From the NCBI RefSeq assembly GCF_028713515.1, contig NZ_JAQTOD010000002.1, forward strand, positions 114,501 through 178,500: 64,000 nt of DNA. Direction: 5' to 3'. The stretch is from Sulfurimonas sp. GTDB taxonomy: Bacteria; Campylobacterota; Campylobacteria; Campylobacterales; Sulfurimonadaceae. The position numbers and the translations under genes are program-made. Below, in pieces: positions 1-8,590 of this stretch; within the stretch, counting starts at the first letter, position 1, and the number at the start of each line of letters is the position of its first letter. The notes beneath the pieces are model-generated. The model was given only the letters and a program-made list of their open reading frames with translations. It did not search any database and was not told the origin of the DNA.

Positions 1-462
1 ATTTATAAGCTCTATGTTTGCCTTAAGTTGCGCAGGAGTTAAGTTGTCTTTTGAGTGCGCACCACCAACATTTTCTATACCGATGGAGTTGTAGTTTAGC
101 CCTATAACATGTCTTGCCATGATGTCAAGCGGCATCAACTGATGGATGGTTCCATCTTGCTCAACCATAAAGTGAGCGGAGACATTTACGCTTCCGCCTT
201 TGGTGATTTCTGGTCTATCACTAGGAAGTGTTTGCGAGGTGAAACGAGATAGTGACTCGTTAAAATCGTCTATTGCAGTATGATGAATAACTATAATTTT
301 TGGAACTATCTTGATGTTTTGAACATCTAGTTTGTAGTGCTCTTTTATGTATTGCTTTGTCAGTTCAACTCTTGTTTCACCAAAATTTATGGGCGTTTGT
401 GTCATCTCAATGGCGCCAACTTGTAAGCAAAGTAGAACCGATAGTAAAATAGTTTTATACAT
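1..462 (-). CDS. N-acetylmuramoyl-L-alanine amidase family protein (3' part missing)
   Basis: The gene starts at an ATG at 460..462 with GAGGA a few bases upstream, and runs off the left edge, so only the first 154 residues are visible. An N-terminal hydrophobic signal peptide (about residues 1-18) predicts export to the periplasm. The visible part has the hallmarks of the zinc amidase_2/AmpD fold: IVIHHTA with the metal-binding His pair, then SAHFMVEQDGTIHQL and a later ARHVIGLNYNSIGIENVG segment. Such enzymes cleave the bond between MurNAc and L-Ala in peptidoglycan or its fragments. The missing C-terminus should hold the last zinc ligand. Family assignment is firm; the cellular substrate is inferred. 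Confidence 0.82.
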   Translation of the reverse strand, partial: MYKTILLSVLLCLQVGAIEMTQTPINFGETRVELTKQYIKEHYKLDVQNIKIVPKIIVIHHTAIDDFNESLSRFTSQTLPSDRPEITKGGSVNVSAHFMVEQDGTIHQLMPLDIMARHVIGLNYNSIGIENVGGAHSKDNLTPAQLKANIELIN

Positions 463-520
463 CAAATATCCTCATCTAGGGTAGGAGTTTAACATATTGC
501 TATTTTAAAGCTAATAAAGT

Positions 521-549
521 CTAGGGTTTATTTTATCTTCAAACCCTAG
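521..549 (-). terminator. Hairpin downstream of czcA
   Basis: A perfect 9-bp inverted repeat (CTAGGGTTT at 521..529 and AAACCCTAG at 541..549) with an 11-base loop lies 13 bases past the czcA stop codon. The run of T after it is poor, so it is a probable but not classic intrinsic terminator for the efflux operon. Confidence 0.55.
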
Positions 550-561
550 GCATCTTGTATA

Positions 562-3500
562 TTAATCTTTAAGTACAAACCTACGATAGAGTATAGGAAG
601 CAAGATTAGAGTTAGAAATGTTGAAGAGACAAGCCCATTTACGACTACTATTGCTAACGGTTTTTGTATCTCAGAACCAGGGCCAGTTGCCAAAAGCATA
701 GGAACAAGCCCGAGCGCTGCAATGAACGCAGTCATCAGAACTGGTCGAACTCTTCTTATTGCACCCTGTTTTACTACCTCTAGCGGATTATCAATCTTCT
801 CTGCTAACTGATTAAAATAACTTACCATAACAATTCCATTTAAAACCGCAATACCCATCAGAGCAATAAATCCAACACTTGCAGGAATACTCATATACTC
901 ACTGTTTAGATAAAGCCCAATGATTCCGCCAATAAGCGCAAAAGGAATATTCATGATAATAAGAAACGCTTGAAGCGTTGACCTAAATGTAACAAGCAAC
1001 AAAATAAAGATAAGCAAAATTGCAATTGGAATGACAATAGTCAATTTTTTAGAGGCTCTTTGTTGATTTTTATACTCTCCGGCATACTCTATAAAATATC
1101 CACTAGGAAGTTTTATCTCTTTTTCAATCTTTGTGCTAAGCTCATCAACAAAACCAACCAAGTCACGACCCTCTACATTTATCATAACTGAACTTTTTCT
1201 CATTGTGTTTTCATGCTCAACTTGAACTGCGCCTTGAGTCATTTTAAACTCAACAAGCTCATTTAACTCAACGCTTGAGCCATCTTTTAATATGTATTGA
1301 AGATTTGCATTTTGACTCATGCTTGTTCGCATCTCATTTGAGCCACTTATTACAAGAGGTATTCGTCTGAGTTCCTCTTGAATAATACCAACCTTAACTC
1401 CATCAACAACACTCTTTAGATAGGCGGAGAGCTCATCTCTGCTTACTCCATATCTTGACATCGCATCATCTTTAAAATTCAGCTCCCAGTAGGCAACCCC
1501 CTCATTGCTCTTCTTGTAAACATCGCTATTTCCCTTTATACTTTTTGCGATTTTTACTACATTTTTTGAGATACTATCAAGTTTCTCGCTCCCTTCGCCA
1601 TATGTTTTTACAACAATATCTCCCCTTGAACCGCTCAGCATTTCCGATATTCTCATCTGAATCGGCTGAGTAAAACTATACTTAACCCCTATAAATTCAT
1701 CGAGTACTTTGCGGATTCTCTCCAATAATACCTCTTTTGATGGATTGCGCCACTCCTTTTTTGGCTTTAGAACTAAAAATGTATCTGTCTCATTTAGTCC
1801 CATAGGGTCTAGTCCTATTTCATCACTTCCACTACGAGCGACAATTGAGATTATTTCCGGTACATCTCGCATAAGAGCTTTTTGAATTTTTGTATCAATC
1901 TCTCTGCTTGCTTCAAGAGAGATAGATGAGCTCTTTTCAACACTGATTATAATGTTACCCTCATCAAGATTTGGCATAAATGTTTTGCCGACCTGCGTAA
2001 AAGCCCCGATTGTTGCTATCCACAAAATCAGCACTGCAATAAAAATATGTTTCTGATGAGACAGCGCATAATCAAGAACAATTCCATAATTTTTCTCTAA
2101 AAAAAGCACAATAGCAGACTTCGCATGAGTCTCTTGCTTTAAGACATACAGACTCACAATTGGTATAAATGTAAGTGTGAGCAACAGCGAAGCAGCAAGA
2201 GCAAAAACTACACTTAACGCAACTGGAACAAATAGTTTTCCCTCTAAGCCCTCAAGCGTAAGAAGAGGTAAAAAAACTATGATTATGATTAGCACGCCGA
2301 TAAAAATTGAGTTTGAGACCTCTTTTGCGGACTCTAAAACAACACTATATTTTGGAATATTTTTATATCTCTCACTCTGGAGTCTCTCACTTATATTCTC
2401 AACCATAACAACACTTGCATCAACAAGCATTCCAATGGCAATAGAAACCCCGCCCAAACTCATAAGATTAGCACTTATTCCAAAATAATCCATAGAGATA
2501 AATGTCATCAAAATTGCAAACGGAAGTATGATTGCAACATTAAAAGATGCCCTAAAGTTTCCTAAAAAAACATACAATATTATAACTATCAGCAAAAGTG
2601 CCTCTAAAAGCGCTTTTGCTACTGTATTTATAGCTTTTCCAACTAGATCGGAGCGGTCATAAAATATCTCTATTTTTGTACCTTTTGGCAAATCTTTTTG
2701 TATCTTTTGAATTTCCGCCTTTACATTTTTGAGCAGTAACGAAGCATCAACACCCTTTCTTGCAAGAATCAAGCCCTCAACAGCCTCGCCTTTTCCGTCT
2801 TTTGTTACAAATCCAGAGCGAACAAGCGAACCTATCTCAACGCTACTCACATCAGAGATTCGTATGTTTGCTCCACCGTCTTGCTTGATAATCAGATTTG
2901 AAATTTCATCTATATTTTTTACTCTTCCCTCAGAACGCACAAATAGACTCTGCTCTCCAAGCGAAAGCCTTCCAATACCATCATTTTGGTTATTTTTGAT
3001 GATAGTATCTTGAAGATTTTGCATCGTAATGCCATGTTGCTTCATCTTAAGATAGTCTGGGATTATCTCATAGCTTTTTACAAATCCGCCAAGAGCATTA
3101 ACTTCAGCAACTCCGTCAATAGGACGAATTCTCTTGTTTATTACCCAATCAAGTAGAGTTCTTTTTTCTGTTAGACTTAGCGTTTTTGACTCCACGCTAA
3201 ACATCAAAACTTCACCAAGCGGAGTCGTAATTGGTGCCAATCCACCACTTATGCCAGAAGGCAGATCATCCATTGCTTCGCTAAGCTTTTGTGCAACTTG
3301 TGCCCTCGCCCAGTAGATATCAACCCCATCCTTAAAATCAATCGTAATATCACAAATACCATACTTCGACAAAGAACGAGTTACTGTCTGATTTGGTATA
3401 TTTTGCATATTCTGCTCAATCGGAACCACTACACGAGACTCTATTTCAGCTGGAGTCATTCCAGAGGATTTCAATATAATTTTTACCTGATTTGGTGACA

Positions 3501-3624
3501 CATCTGGATACGCATCAACGGGCAACCTTGTAATAGAGTAGATACCAAAAGCAATAATAATCAAAGAGACAATAAGTATAAAGACTCTCTGAGATAGTGC
3601 AAAAGTGACTAATCTTTCACTCAT
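562..3624 (-). CDS. czcA: Heavy-metal efflux RND pump, CzcA/CusA family
   Basis: Inner-membrane proton-driven transporter of the HME-RND family, 1020 residues, the usual length. It opens with the typical N-terminal membrane helix followed by RLPVDAYPDVSPNQV. It carries the TM4 segment GGVSIAIGMLVDASVVMVEN with the proton-relay aspartate near residue 400, and ends in the second RND helix bundle. The C-terminal stretch GPGSEIQKPLA resembles CzcA (divalent Co/Zn/Cd/Ni) more than the Cu/Ag pump CusA, so a divalent metal substrate is inferred. It overlaps czcB by 4 bases and is last in the operon with the adaptor and outer-membrane channel. The exact metal cannot be read from the sequence. Confidence 0.9.
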   Translation of the reverse strand: MSERLVTFALSQRVFILIVSLIIIAFGIYSITRLPVDAYPDVSPNQVKIILKSSGMTPAEIESRVVVPIEQNMQNIPNQTVTRSLSKYGICDITIDFKDGVDIYWARAQVAQKLSEAMDDLPSGISGGLAPITTPLGEVLMFSVESKTLSLTEKRTLLDWVINKRIRPIDGVAEVNALGGFVKSYEIIPDYLKMKQHGITMQNLQDTIIKNNQNDGIGRLSLGEQSLFVRSEGRVKNIDEISNLIIKQDGGANIRISDVSSVEIGSLVRSGFVTKDGKGEAVEGLILARKGVDASLLLKNVKAEIQKIQKDLPKGTKIEIFYDRSDLVGKAINTVAKALLEALLLIVIILYVFLGNFRASFNVAIILPFAILMTFISMDYFGISANLMSLGGVSIAIGMLVDASVVMVENISERLQSERYKNIPKYSVVLESAKEVSNSIFIGVLIIIIVFLPLLTLEGLEGKLFVPVALSVVFALAASLLLTLTFIPIVSLYVLKQETHAKSAIVLFLEKNYGIVLDYALSHQKHIFIAVLILWIATIGAFTQVGKTFMPNLDEGNIIISVEKSSSISLEASREIDTKIQKALMRDVPEIISIVARSGSDEIGLDPMGLNETDTFLVLKPKKEWRNPSKEVLLERIRKVLDEFIGVKYSFTQPIQMRISEMLSGSRGDIVVKTYGEGSEKLDSISKNVVKIAKSIKGNSDVYKKSNEGVAYWELNFKDDAMSRYGVSRDELSAYLKSVVDGVKVGIIQEELRRIPLVISGSNEMRTSMSQNANLQYILKDGSSVELNELVEFKMTQGAVQVEHENTMRKSSVMINVEGRDLVGFVDELSTKIEKEIKLPSGYFIEYAGEYKNQQRASKKLTIVIPIAILLIFILLLVTFRSTLQAFLIIMNIPFALIGGIIGLYLNSEYMSIPASVGFIALMGIAVLNGIVMVSYFNQLAEKIDNPLEVVKQGAIRRVRPVLMTAFIAALGLVPMLLATGPGSEIQKPLAIVVVNGLVSSTFLTLILLPILYRRFVLKD

Positions 3625-4682
3625 CTCGTGCTCTCTAATGCGCTATGAAGAGCAGAAGTTGAGCTTATGGCTAGCTCATCACTCTCTTTTAGATTTGAAT
3701 CTACAATATAACTATCTGCTTCTTCACTAATAATTTTTACCTCTACGGCATCAAAACCAGATGTAACTCTCTTAAAAACCAAAGATCTACTTCCATCAAA
3801 CACTAAGGCACTTTTTTTAATCTTGAGAGCTCGTTTTATAACTTTTGATATAGTGACTCCATAGATTCTGTTTATCAAAACATCTCCACTCTTTTCAATC
3901 ACCGCCCTTACTTGAACTGATTGTGATGAACCATTAACTACATTTGAGATGTTGACAATTTTGGCACTATACTTATCAAAAGAGCAGATGTCGCCACGAG
4001 ATAAATTCTGCGAAACCCTCAAAGGTACACTCATCTCTATAAATCTTTGTCCAACTCCATTTATTGTTAAAATTGGGCTTTGTGGCATAATAATTCCGCC
4101 AGTATTTATGTTGATTTTATCCACAAATCCATCTCTGGGTGCCACAATACTTATCTCAGCAATAGGCATATGTGTTTTTTGCAACCTAGCAAAAAGTGCC
4201 GCTGTAAAACCACTTTGAAGAAGTTGATTTTTACTCATGTTCACTCTCAAATCACTACTTTGTTTCTCGCTTTGTGAGCTAAGAACCCTTTTTTGCGCAA
4301 TAACTCCATCACTATAAAGTTTTAGATCTCTATTATAAATTCTATCTACACTTTGACTCTGAATTTGTGCCTCAAGATAATCTTTTTGAAGACTCAAAAG
4401 CTCACTAGAGCGAATCGAGAGAAGTTTTTGACCTTTTTTTACAAAATCAAACTCTCTAACATATATAGCAGACGCTACTGCTTGTATGTTTGAACTGACA
4501 AGCAAAATATCTTTTTTATCCAGAGTTACACTCCCATTATATGGTCCATATAAAATATTATTAACTCTCTGCACAACCTCACTTTTCACTCCCAGATCAC
4601 TCTGCTGTTTTTGTGTAATAACAACACTCTTTGCTCCAAATAGTGATAGATTTATTAAAATTAAACTAACTATTATTCTCAT
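3621..4682 (-). CDS. czcB: Efflux periplasmic adaptor (membrane fusion protein), CzcB-like
   Basis: Periplasmic adaptor of 353 residues that would link the RND pump to the outer-membrane channel. There is a signal peptide at residues 1-17. A lipoyl/barrel-sandwich region follows (SIYVREFDFVKKGQKL is the type of segment seen), then a helical hairpin (about 95-165), the second lipoyl half (SIVAPRDGFVDKININTGG) and a beta-barrel domain. The gene overlaps both neighbours by 4 bases, showing translational coupling in the order czcC-czcB-czcA. It has no His-rich N-terminal metal-binding extension of the kind some CzcB proteins carry. Confidence 0.88.
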   Translation of the reverse strand: MRIIVSLILINLSLFGAKSVVITQKQQSDLGVKSEVVQRVNNILYGPYNGSVTLDKKDILLVSSNIQAVASAIYVREFDFVKKGQKLLSIRSSELLSLQKDYLEAQIQSQSVDRIYNRDLKLYSDGVIAQKRVLSSQSEKQSSDLRVNMSKNQLLQSGFTAALFARLQKTHMPIAEISIVAPRDGFVDKININTGGIIMPQSPILTINGVGQRFIEMSVPLRVSQNLSRGDICSFDKYSAKIVNISNVVNGSSQSVQVRAVIEKSGDVLINRIYGVTISKVIKRALKIKKSALVFDGSRSLVFKRVTSGFDAVEVKIISEEADSYIVDSNLKESDELAISSTSALHSALESTR

Positions 4683-5866
4683 ATTATTTCTCCAAATTCT
4701 TTGTCGGCTACTTTATAGAGCTCAAACAGCTCTTTATAGTAACTTTTTTTTATCTCTAACATTTCCAACATATTTTCTGAATAAGAGCGACTAGCATCTA
4801 TGTACTCCAAAATCATCCCCTCACCCTCATCAAGTGCTATTTTTGAGAGTTTTACCAACTCTTCGCTAAGAGGTATCACCTCATTTTTCAGATTATAATG
4901 CTCATTATAGAGCGTTTTGATGCGTATCTGAAGTGATTTTGACGATAGTTCTATCTCTTTTTTTAATGACTCTTTCTGTAAGCCAATCGACGATGAGTGA
5001 TTGAGATACTTTGTTCTCGCTTGTTCTTTTTGCGCCGTCAGTGAACTAAGAGGGATACTTATGCCAACTGCATATCTTTTTGTGTCAAGTTCATCAGCAA
5101 ATGAAGCAAAGTATCCAATAGAGCTAAGCGGTGCACTATAAACATCATAAGAGGCAAGGGAAGATTTCTGTTGAAACTCTAAATCTTTTATCTCATCATG
5201 CTCATCAATATTTCCAAGCTTTACATCTTCCGTTAGATTTAGAAGGTCACTACATGAGAGGCTGTTTATCTCTATATTCTCAGCACTCTGTTGCAGTGAT
5301 GAGAGCTCTTGAAGATACTCTCTTTTGTAGCCATTAGTTTTTTTACTCAACTTTACCAAATCTAGCTTATTAAAAAGCATATCTTTTTTAGAAACCTCTC
5401 CTAGCTCATAAGCTTTTTTAACCTTAGCAAATCTCTCATTTTGCATAGAAAGAAGCATAGCGGCACTCTCTTGCATCTCCTTCGCAACACAAGCGCTATG
5501 ATACTTTGACGCAACCTCCAATGATGCAATGTGCATATCATGAACTGCTGCTTGTTTAAATGATTTTGTTGCAAAGTCAGTTGCATTTTTCTTACTGCCA
5601 GAGGAAAAAGGGTGGGATATATTTTGTGAAAATATAACTGTATATTCGCTCCCACTTCTTTGTGTATCTTTTGCATGAGCAACTGTTGCTCCTAACGATG
5701 GAGCATCATACGAGAAGAGCAGTTCATTGTTGGCTATCTCCGAATCTCGCTTAGCTTTTATGGAATTTATCTTTTTGCTTTTAGCTAGTGAGTCTAAAAT
5801 CTCCTGCAGATTTTGAGCATACACACTAACAGCCATCGATAAAATTAGAAATATTTTTAATCTCAT
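4679..5866 (-). CDS. czcC: Outer-membrane efflux channel, TolC/CzcC family
   Basis: 395-residue TolC-like outer-membrane factor. It has a signal peptide (about 1-17, ending at A-Q) and two long alpha-helical repeats of the OEP type, about residues 75-210 and 255-395. It is the third component of the tripartite metal efflux system and the first of the three pump genes to be translated. AAAGG lies 6 bases before the ATG. A 101-base gap separates it from the small secreted protein gene upstream. Confidence 0.85.
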   Translation of the reverse strand: MRLKIFLILSMAVSVYAQNLQEILDSLAKSKKINSIKAKRDSEIANNELLFSYDAPSLGATVAHAKDTQRSGSEYTVIFSQNISHPFSSGSKKNATDFATKSFKQAAVHDMHIASLEVASKYHSACVAKEMQESAAMLLSMQNERFAKVKKAYELGEVSKKDMLFNKLDLVKLSKKTNGYKREYLQELSSLQQSAENIEINSLSCSDLLNLTEDVKLGNIDEHDEIKDLEFQQKSSLASYDVYSAPLSSIGYFASFADELDTKRYAVGISIPLSSLTAQKEQARTKYLNHSSSIGLQKESLKKEIELSSKSLQIRIKTLYNEHYNLKNEVIPLSEELVKLSKIALDEGEGMILEYIDASRSYSENMLEMLEIKKSYYKELFELYKVADKEFGEII

Positions 5867-5967
5867 TATGAGCCTTTATTATGATCTGTTTGTATTAACT
5901 GATTTTTATAACTGTGACTAAAATAGCATTAAAGCGATATTTAGTATTTTATATTAGAGGGGGGTGA

Positions 5968-6273
5968 TTAGTTGATTGGTGGTCGCTGAAGAACGAGTTT
6001 GCTTATTGAGGCTAAACTATCTCTAAAGAAGAAAAGTTCTTTTTTTTTGGAGATAAATACTATTTTTAGCTCACTTATAATTGGGACCGACAAAATAGTG
6101 TGAATATTATCATGGATTTGAAAAGTAGCACCGATATTTGTACTAGTATGTTTTGAGCAACAGATTTCATAATTGGTATCATAGTTTTTATCTTGCACAA
6201 CATAATCATGTGCAACAAGAAAGGAAAAACTTAAAAGTAGAACCAATATTATTTTAAACTTTACTCTTTTCAT
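5968..6273 (-). CDS. Small secreted protein at the head of the efflux operon
   Basis: About 101 residues starting at MKRVKFKII. A hydrophobic signal peptide runs to about residue 21 (LVAHDY). The mature part has a vicinal Cys pair and a following His (EICCSKH), and a C-terminus ending in RPPIN. Position before czcCBA, size, Cys/His content and the R-P-P tail resemble the DUF2946/CzcI-like small proteins found at the head of metal efflux operons, but I would not call the family firmly. A GTG at 6289..6291 and an ATG at 6280..6282 are in frame, but no Shine-Dalgarno precedes any of the starts. A TATAAT box at 6281..6286 places transcription start almost at this ATG, so a leaderless mRNA is possible. 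Confidence 0.6.
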   Translation of the reverse strand: MKRVKFKIILVLLLSFSFLVAHDYVVQDKNYDTNYEICCSKHTSTNIGATFQIHDNIHTILSVPIISELKIVFISKKKELFFFRDSLASISKLVLQRPPIN

Positions 6274-6280
6274 AGTAGGC

Positions 6281-6286
6281 ATTATA
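6281..6286 (-). promoter_or_regulatory. Candidate -10 box for the efflux operon
   Basis: TATAAT on the minus strand, 7 bases before the ATG at 6273 of the small secreted protein. If used, the transcript would begin at or next to that ATG. Confidence 0.35.
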
Positions 6287-6337
6287 TACACTATTGTTTA
6301 TTTGATACTTAAAAATATAGACTACAAATTTCTCTAG

Positions 6338-7579
6338 TTAATTCACAGAAGCTTTAGCAGCCAATTCTCTGGCTTTATCTTTTTTACTTTTTCCTTTGCC
6401 TTTTATAGGTTCTTTGCCTTGCTCTTTTATTGGAGTCTCTCCACTAAGTTCAAAACCTGCAATCTGCTCTCTCTCTAGCTTAACTCCAGAGCGTTTTTCT
6501 ATAAGAGAGAAATGCTCTTTATCTTCATGCCCGATAAAAGATACCGCAACTCCATCTCTGCCAGCTCTTCCTGTTCGCCCAATTCTGTGAATATAATCTA
6601 GCGGTGAGCGAGGAAGGTCAAAGTTTACAACGCACGATATCCCATCGATATCAAGCCCTCTTGCGGCGATGTCCGTAGCAAACAGAATATTTATCTTTTT
6701 AGCTCTAAAGCGTTCTAGCGTAAAGATTCGCTCCTCTTGGAGTAAGTCGCCATGAAGTGAATCTGCTAAAAAACCATACTTCTTAAACTTCTGCGCAATA
6801 TTATCAGCGGAGCGCCTATTTGCCATAAAAACAAGCGCTTGTTCCCACTTTTCACTACCCAGCAGATACCGTAGTAGCGGACCTCTATTTTCACGATTTA
6901 CCAAAATTGCGCGCTGAAGTATGCTCTGCACAGCAACTTCTTTGCCAGAAGATGAGATGTGGAGTGGATCTTTAGTGATTTTAGATGCAATAAGTTGCAT
7001 TTTTGGAGGATAAGTTGCAGAAAAAAGAAGATTTTGACGCTTTAATGGTAGCTCTTTTAAAATAAGATCAAGCTCCTCTGAAAAGCCCAAATCAAGCATT
7101 CTATCTGCCTCATCAAGAACAAAAAAATCAAGGTGCGATAAGTTCATCTGTTTTTTAGTGACGATGTCAAGCAATCTTCCAGAAGTTGCAACCAAAATAT
7201 CGCAACCTTGCTGAATATCATAAAGCTGATTACCGATACTCTCTCCGCCGATAATACTAAGAACTTTTGGTTTTCTATCTAAAAAGACTCCAAATGTAGA
7301 AAATGCATCAGCTATCTGGATGGTTAACTCACGAGTTGGAGTTAAAACTAGCACTTTTATCTTCGCTTTGCCCTCTCCAACTTGCTTCAACCATAGTTCT
7401 AAAATAGGCAAAATGAAACTAGCACTCTTCCCACTTCCTGTCTCAGCCCTGACTATGATGTCGTGCTTTGCTAGAACAAGAGGAATTACCTCTTTTTGTA
7501 TTGGCGTAGGCTGCGTAAATCCACGATGCTTGAGTGCTTTTTGTACAGGAGATGAAAGTCCTAGTTGTGAAAATGACAT
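6338..7579 (-). CDS. rhlE: DEAD-box ATP-dependent RNA helicase, RhlE-like
   Basis: 413-residue helicase with all core motifs in order: the Q motif (F near LGLSSPVQKALKHRGFTQPTPIQ), motif I AETGSGKS, Ia PTRELTIQ, motif II DEAD in VLDEADRMLD, motif III SAT, and motif VI HRIGRTGRAGR. A Lys-rich tail (about 385-413, GKGKSKKDKAREL) is typical of RhlE-type proteins and likely binds RNA. Expected roles are ribosome assembly and RNA remodelling in the cytoplasm. AGGAG precedes the ATG. The upstream region contains an end of the dispersed repeat family of this window. Confidence 0.9.
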   Translation of the reverse strand: MSFSQLGLSSPVQKALKHRGFTQPTPIQKEVIPLVLAKHDIIVRAETGSGKSASFILPILELWLKQVGEGKAKIKVLVLTPTRELTIQIADAFSTFGVFLDRKPKVLSIIGGESIGNQLYDIQQGCDILVATSGRLLDIVTKKQMNLSHLDFFVLDEADRMLDLGFSEELDLILKELPLKRQNLLFSATYPPKMQLIASKITKDPLHISSSGKEVAVQSILQRAILVNRENRGPLLRYLLGSEKWEQALVFMANRRSADNIAQKFKKYGFLADSLHGDLLQEERIFTLERFRAKKINILFATDIAARGLDIDGISCVVNFDLPRSPLDYIHRIGRTGRAGRDGVAVSFIGHEDKEHFSLIEKRSGVKLEREQIAGFELSGETPIKEQGKEPIKGKGKSKKDKARELAAKASVN

Positions 7580-7630
7580 TTAAAACTCCTGTTTTGATAA
7601 TCTTATTTTATACGAAATTCAATTAAATAT

Positions 7631-7657
7631 TGATGTTACGCGCTAAAGCAAATAAGG
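7631..7657 (-). repeat. End fragment of dispersed intergenic repeat (copy A)
   Basis: 27 bases match the terminal sequence of the 25.0 kb element with only three differences (TTGATRTTAYGCRCTAAAGC followed by AAATAAG). It lies about 50 bases upstream of the helicase start. The core of the element is not recognisable here, so this is a remnant or a solo end. Confidence 0.5.
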
Positions 7658-7825
7658 CTCCTGCATAAGAGTGAAAAAGTTAAGGGTTTTTCTTTATAAT
7701 TTGAGATTGTATTGAAGTTCTTGCAAAACCAAAGAACAGACCTGCCAAGGCTTTGCTTTGCTGCAAAATCGTTCGCTTAGTTTTTTATTTTTACAAGAAG
7801 TCTATTTAAAAACAGGATGGTAAAT

Positions 7826-8569
7826 TTGGCAAAAAGATATATTATTTTAGATACAGAGACAACCGGTGTGGATGAAAAAGATAGAGTAATCCAACTCGGC
7901 TTTATGGTTCTTGGAGAAAAAGAGGTGGAAGTTCAAAATGAGTTTTTCAGCTCTGATGTTCCTATAAGCATAAAAGCAATGGAGACCCATGGAATCACGC
8001 CAGAGATGCTCGAGGGCAAAGCACCATGCAGAGAGAGCCAATCATATAAAAGACTTCTTGAACTAAATATAAATGACAACTATCTCATCATCCACAATGC
8101 CCCTTTTGATATAAAAATGCTTGAAAAAGAGGGCTTCAAGACGCAAATGAGAGTTATTGATACGCTAAGAGTTGCAAAACATATATTTGCAGACGAAGAG
8201 GCTCACAGACTTCAATATTTTCGCTATAAAATGCAACTCTACAAAGATGAACAAAAAGAGGCGGATACGCTGGGTGTAGTTGTAAAGGCTCATGATGCAA
8301 TTGGAGATGTTTTAGTTTTAAAACTATTTTTATCCAGATTAAAAGATGAAGTCGCAAAACAATTTCCACATGATAATCCGGTCGATAAAATGGTTAGCTT
8401 AACAAATACTCCAATTCTCATAAGCTCATTTAAATTTGGAAAATACAAAGGCAAAACTCTTCAAGAGGTAGCAGCAAGCGATACGCCATACCTAAAATGG
8501 ATGCTTGCAAACATGGAAAATCTAGATGAAGATATGCGTTATTCCATAAACAGTGCTTTAGGAGTTTAA
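7826..8569 (+). CDS. DnaQ-like 3'-5' exonuclease with C-terminal DUF3820-type domain
   Basis: DEDDh exonuclease. Exo I is LDTETTG near the N-terminus, Exo II is HNAPFDIKML, and Exo III is AHDAIGDVLVLKLF, carrying the catalytic His and Asp. After about residue 195 comes a short domain (FKFGKYKGKTLQEVA then YLKWML) of the DUF3820/exonuclease X C-terminal type, thought to bind nucleic acid. The likely role is trimming DNA or RNA 3' ends in repair. I prefer the TTG at 7826, since AGGA lies 8 bases upstream of it. The in-frame ATG at 7817 directly abuts that AGG and would add three residues. Confidence 0.8.
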   Translation: MAKRYIILDTETTGVDEKDRVIQLGFMVLGEKEVEVQNEFFSSDVPISIKAMETHGITPEMLEGKAPCRESQSYKRLLELNINDNYLIIHNAPFDIKMLEKEGFKTQMRVIDTLRVAKHIFADEEAHRLQYFRYKMQLYKDEQKEADTLGVVVKAHDAIGDVLVLKLFLSRLKDEVAKQFPHDNPVDKMVSLTNTPILISSFKFGKYKGKTLQEVAASDTPYLKWMLANMENLDEDMRYSINSALGV

Positions 8570-8590
8570 GTAAATCAATGTAATATTTAG

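Noticed and set aside
7658..7825. Small RNA or full repeat element between the helicase and exonuclease genes
   Set aside because: Only one end of the dispersed repeat is recognisable; the rest shows no stable hairpin plus T-run and no match to the element core.
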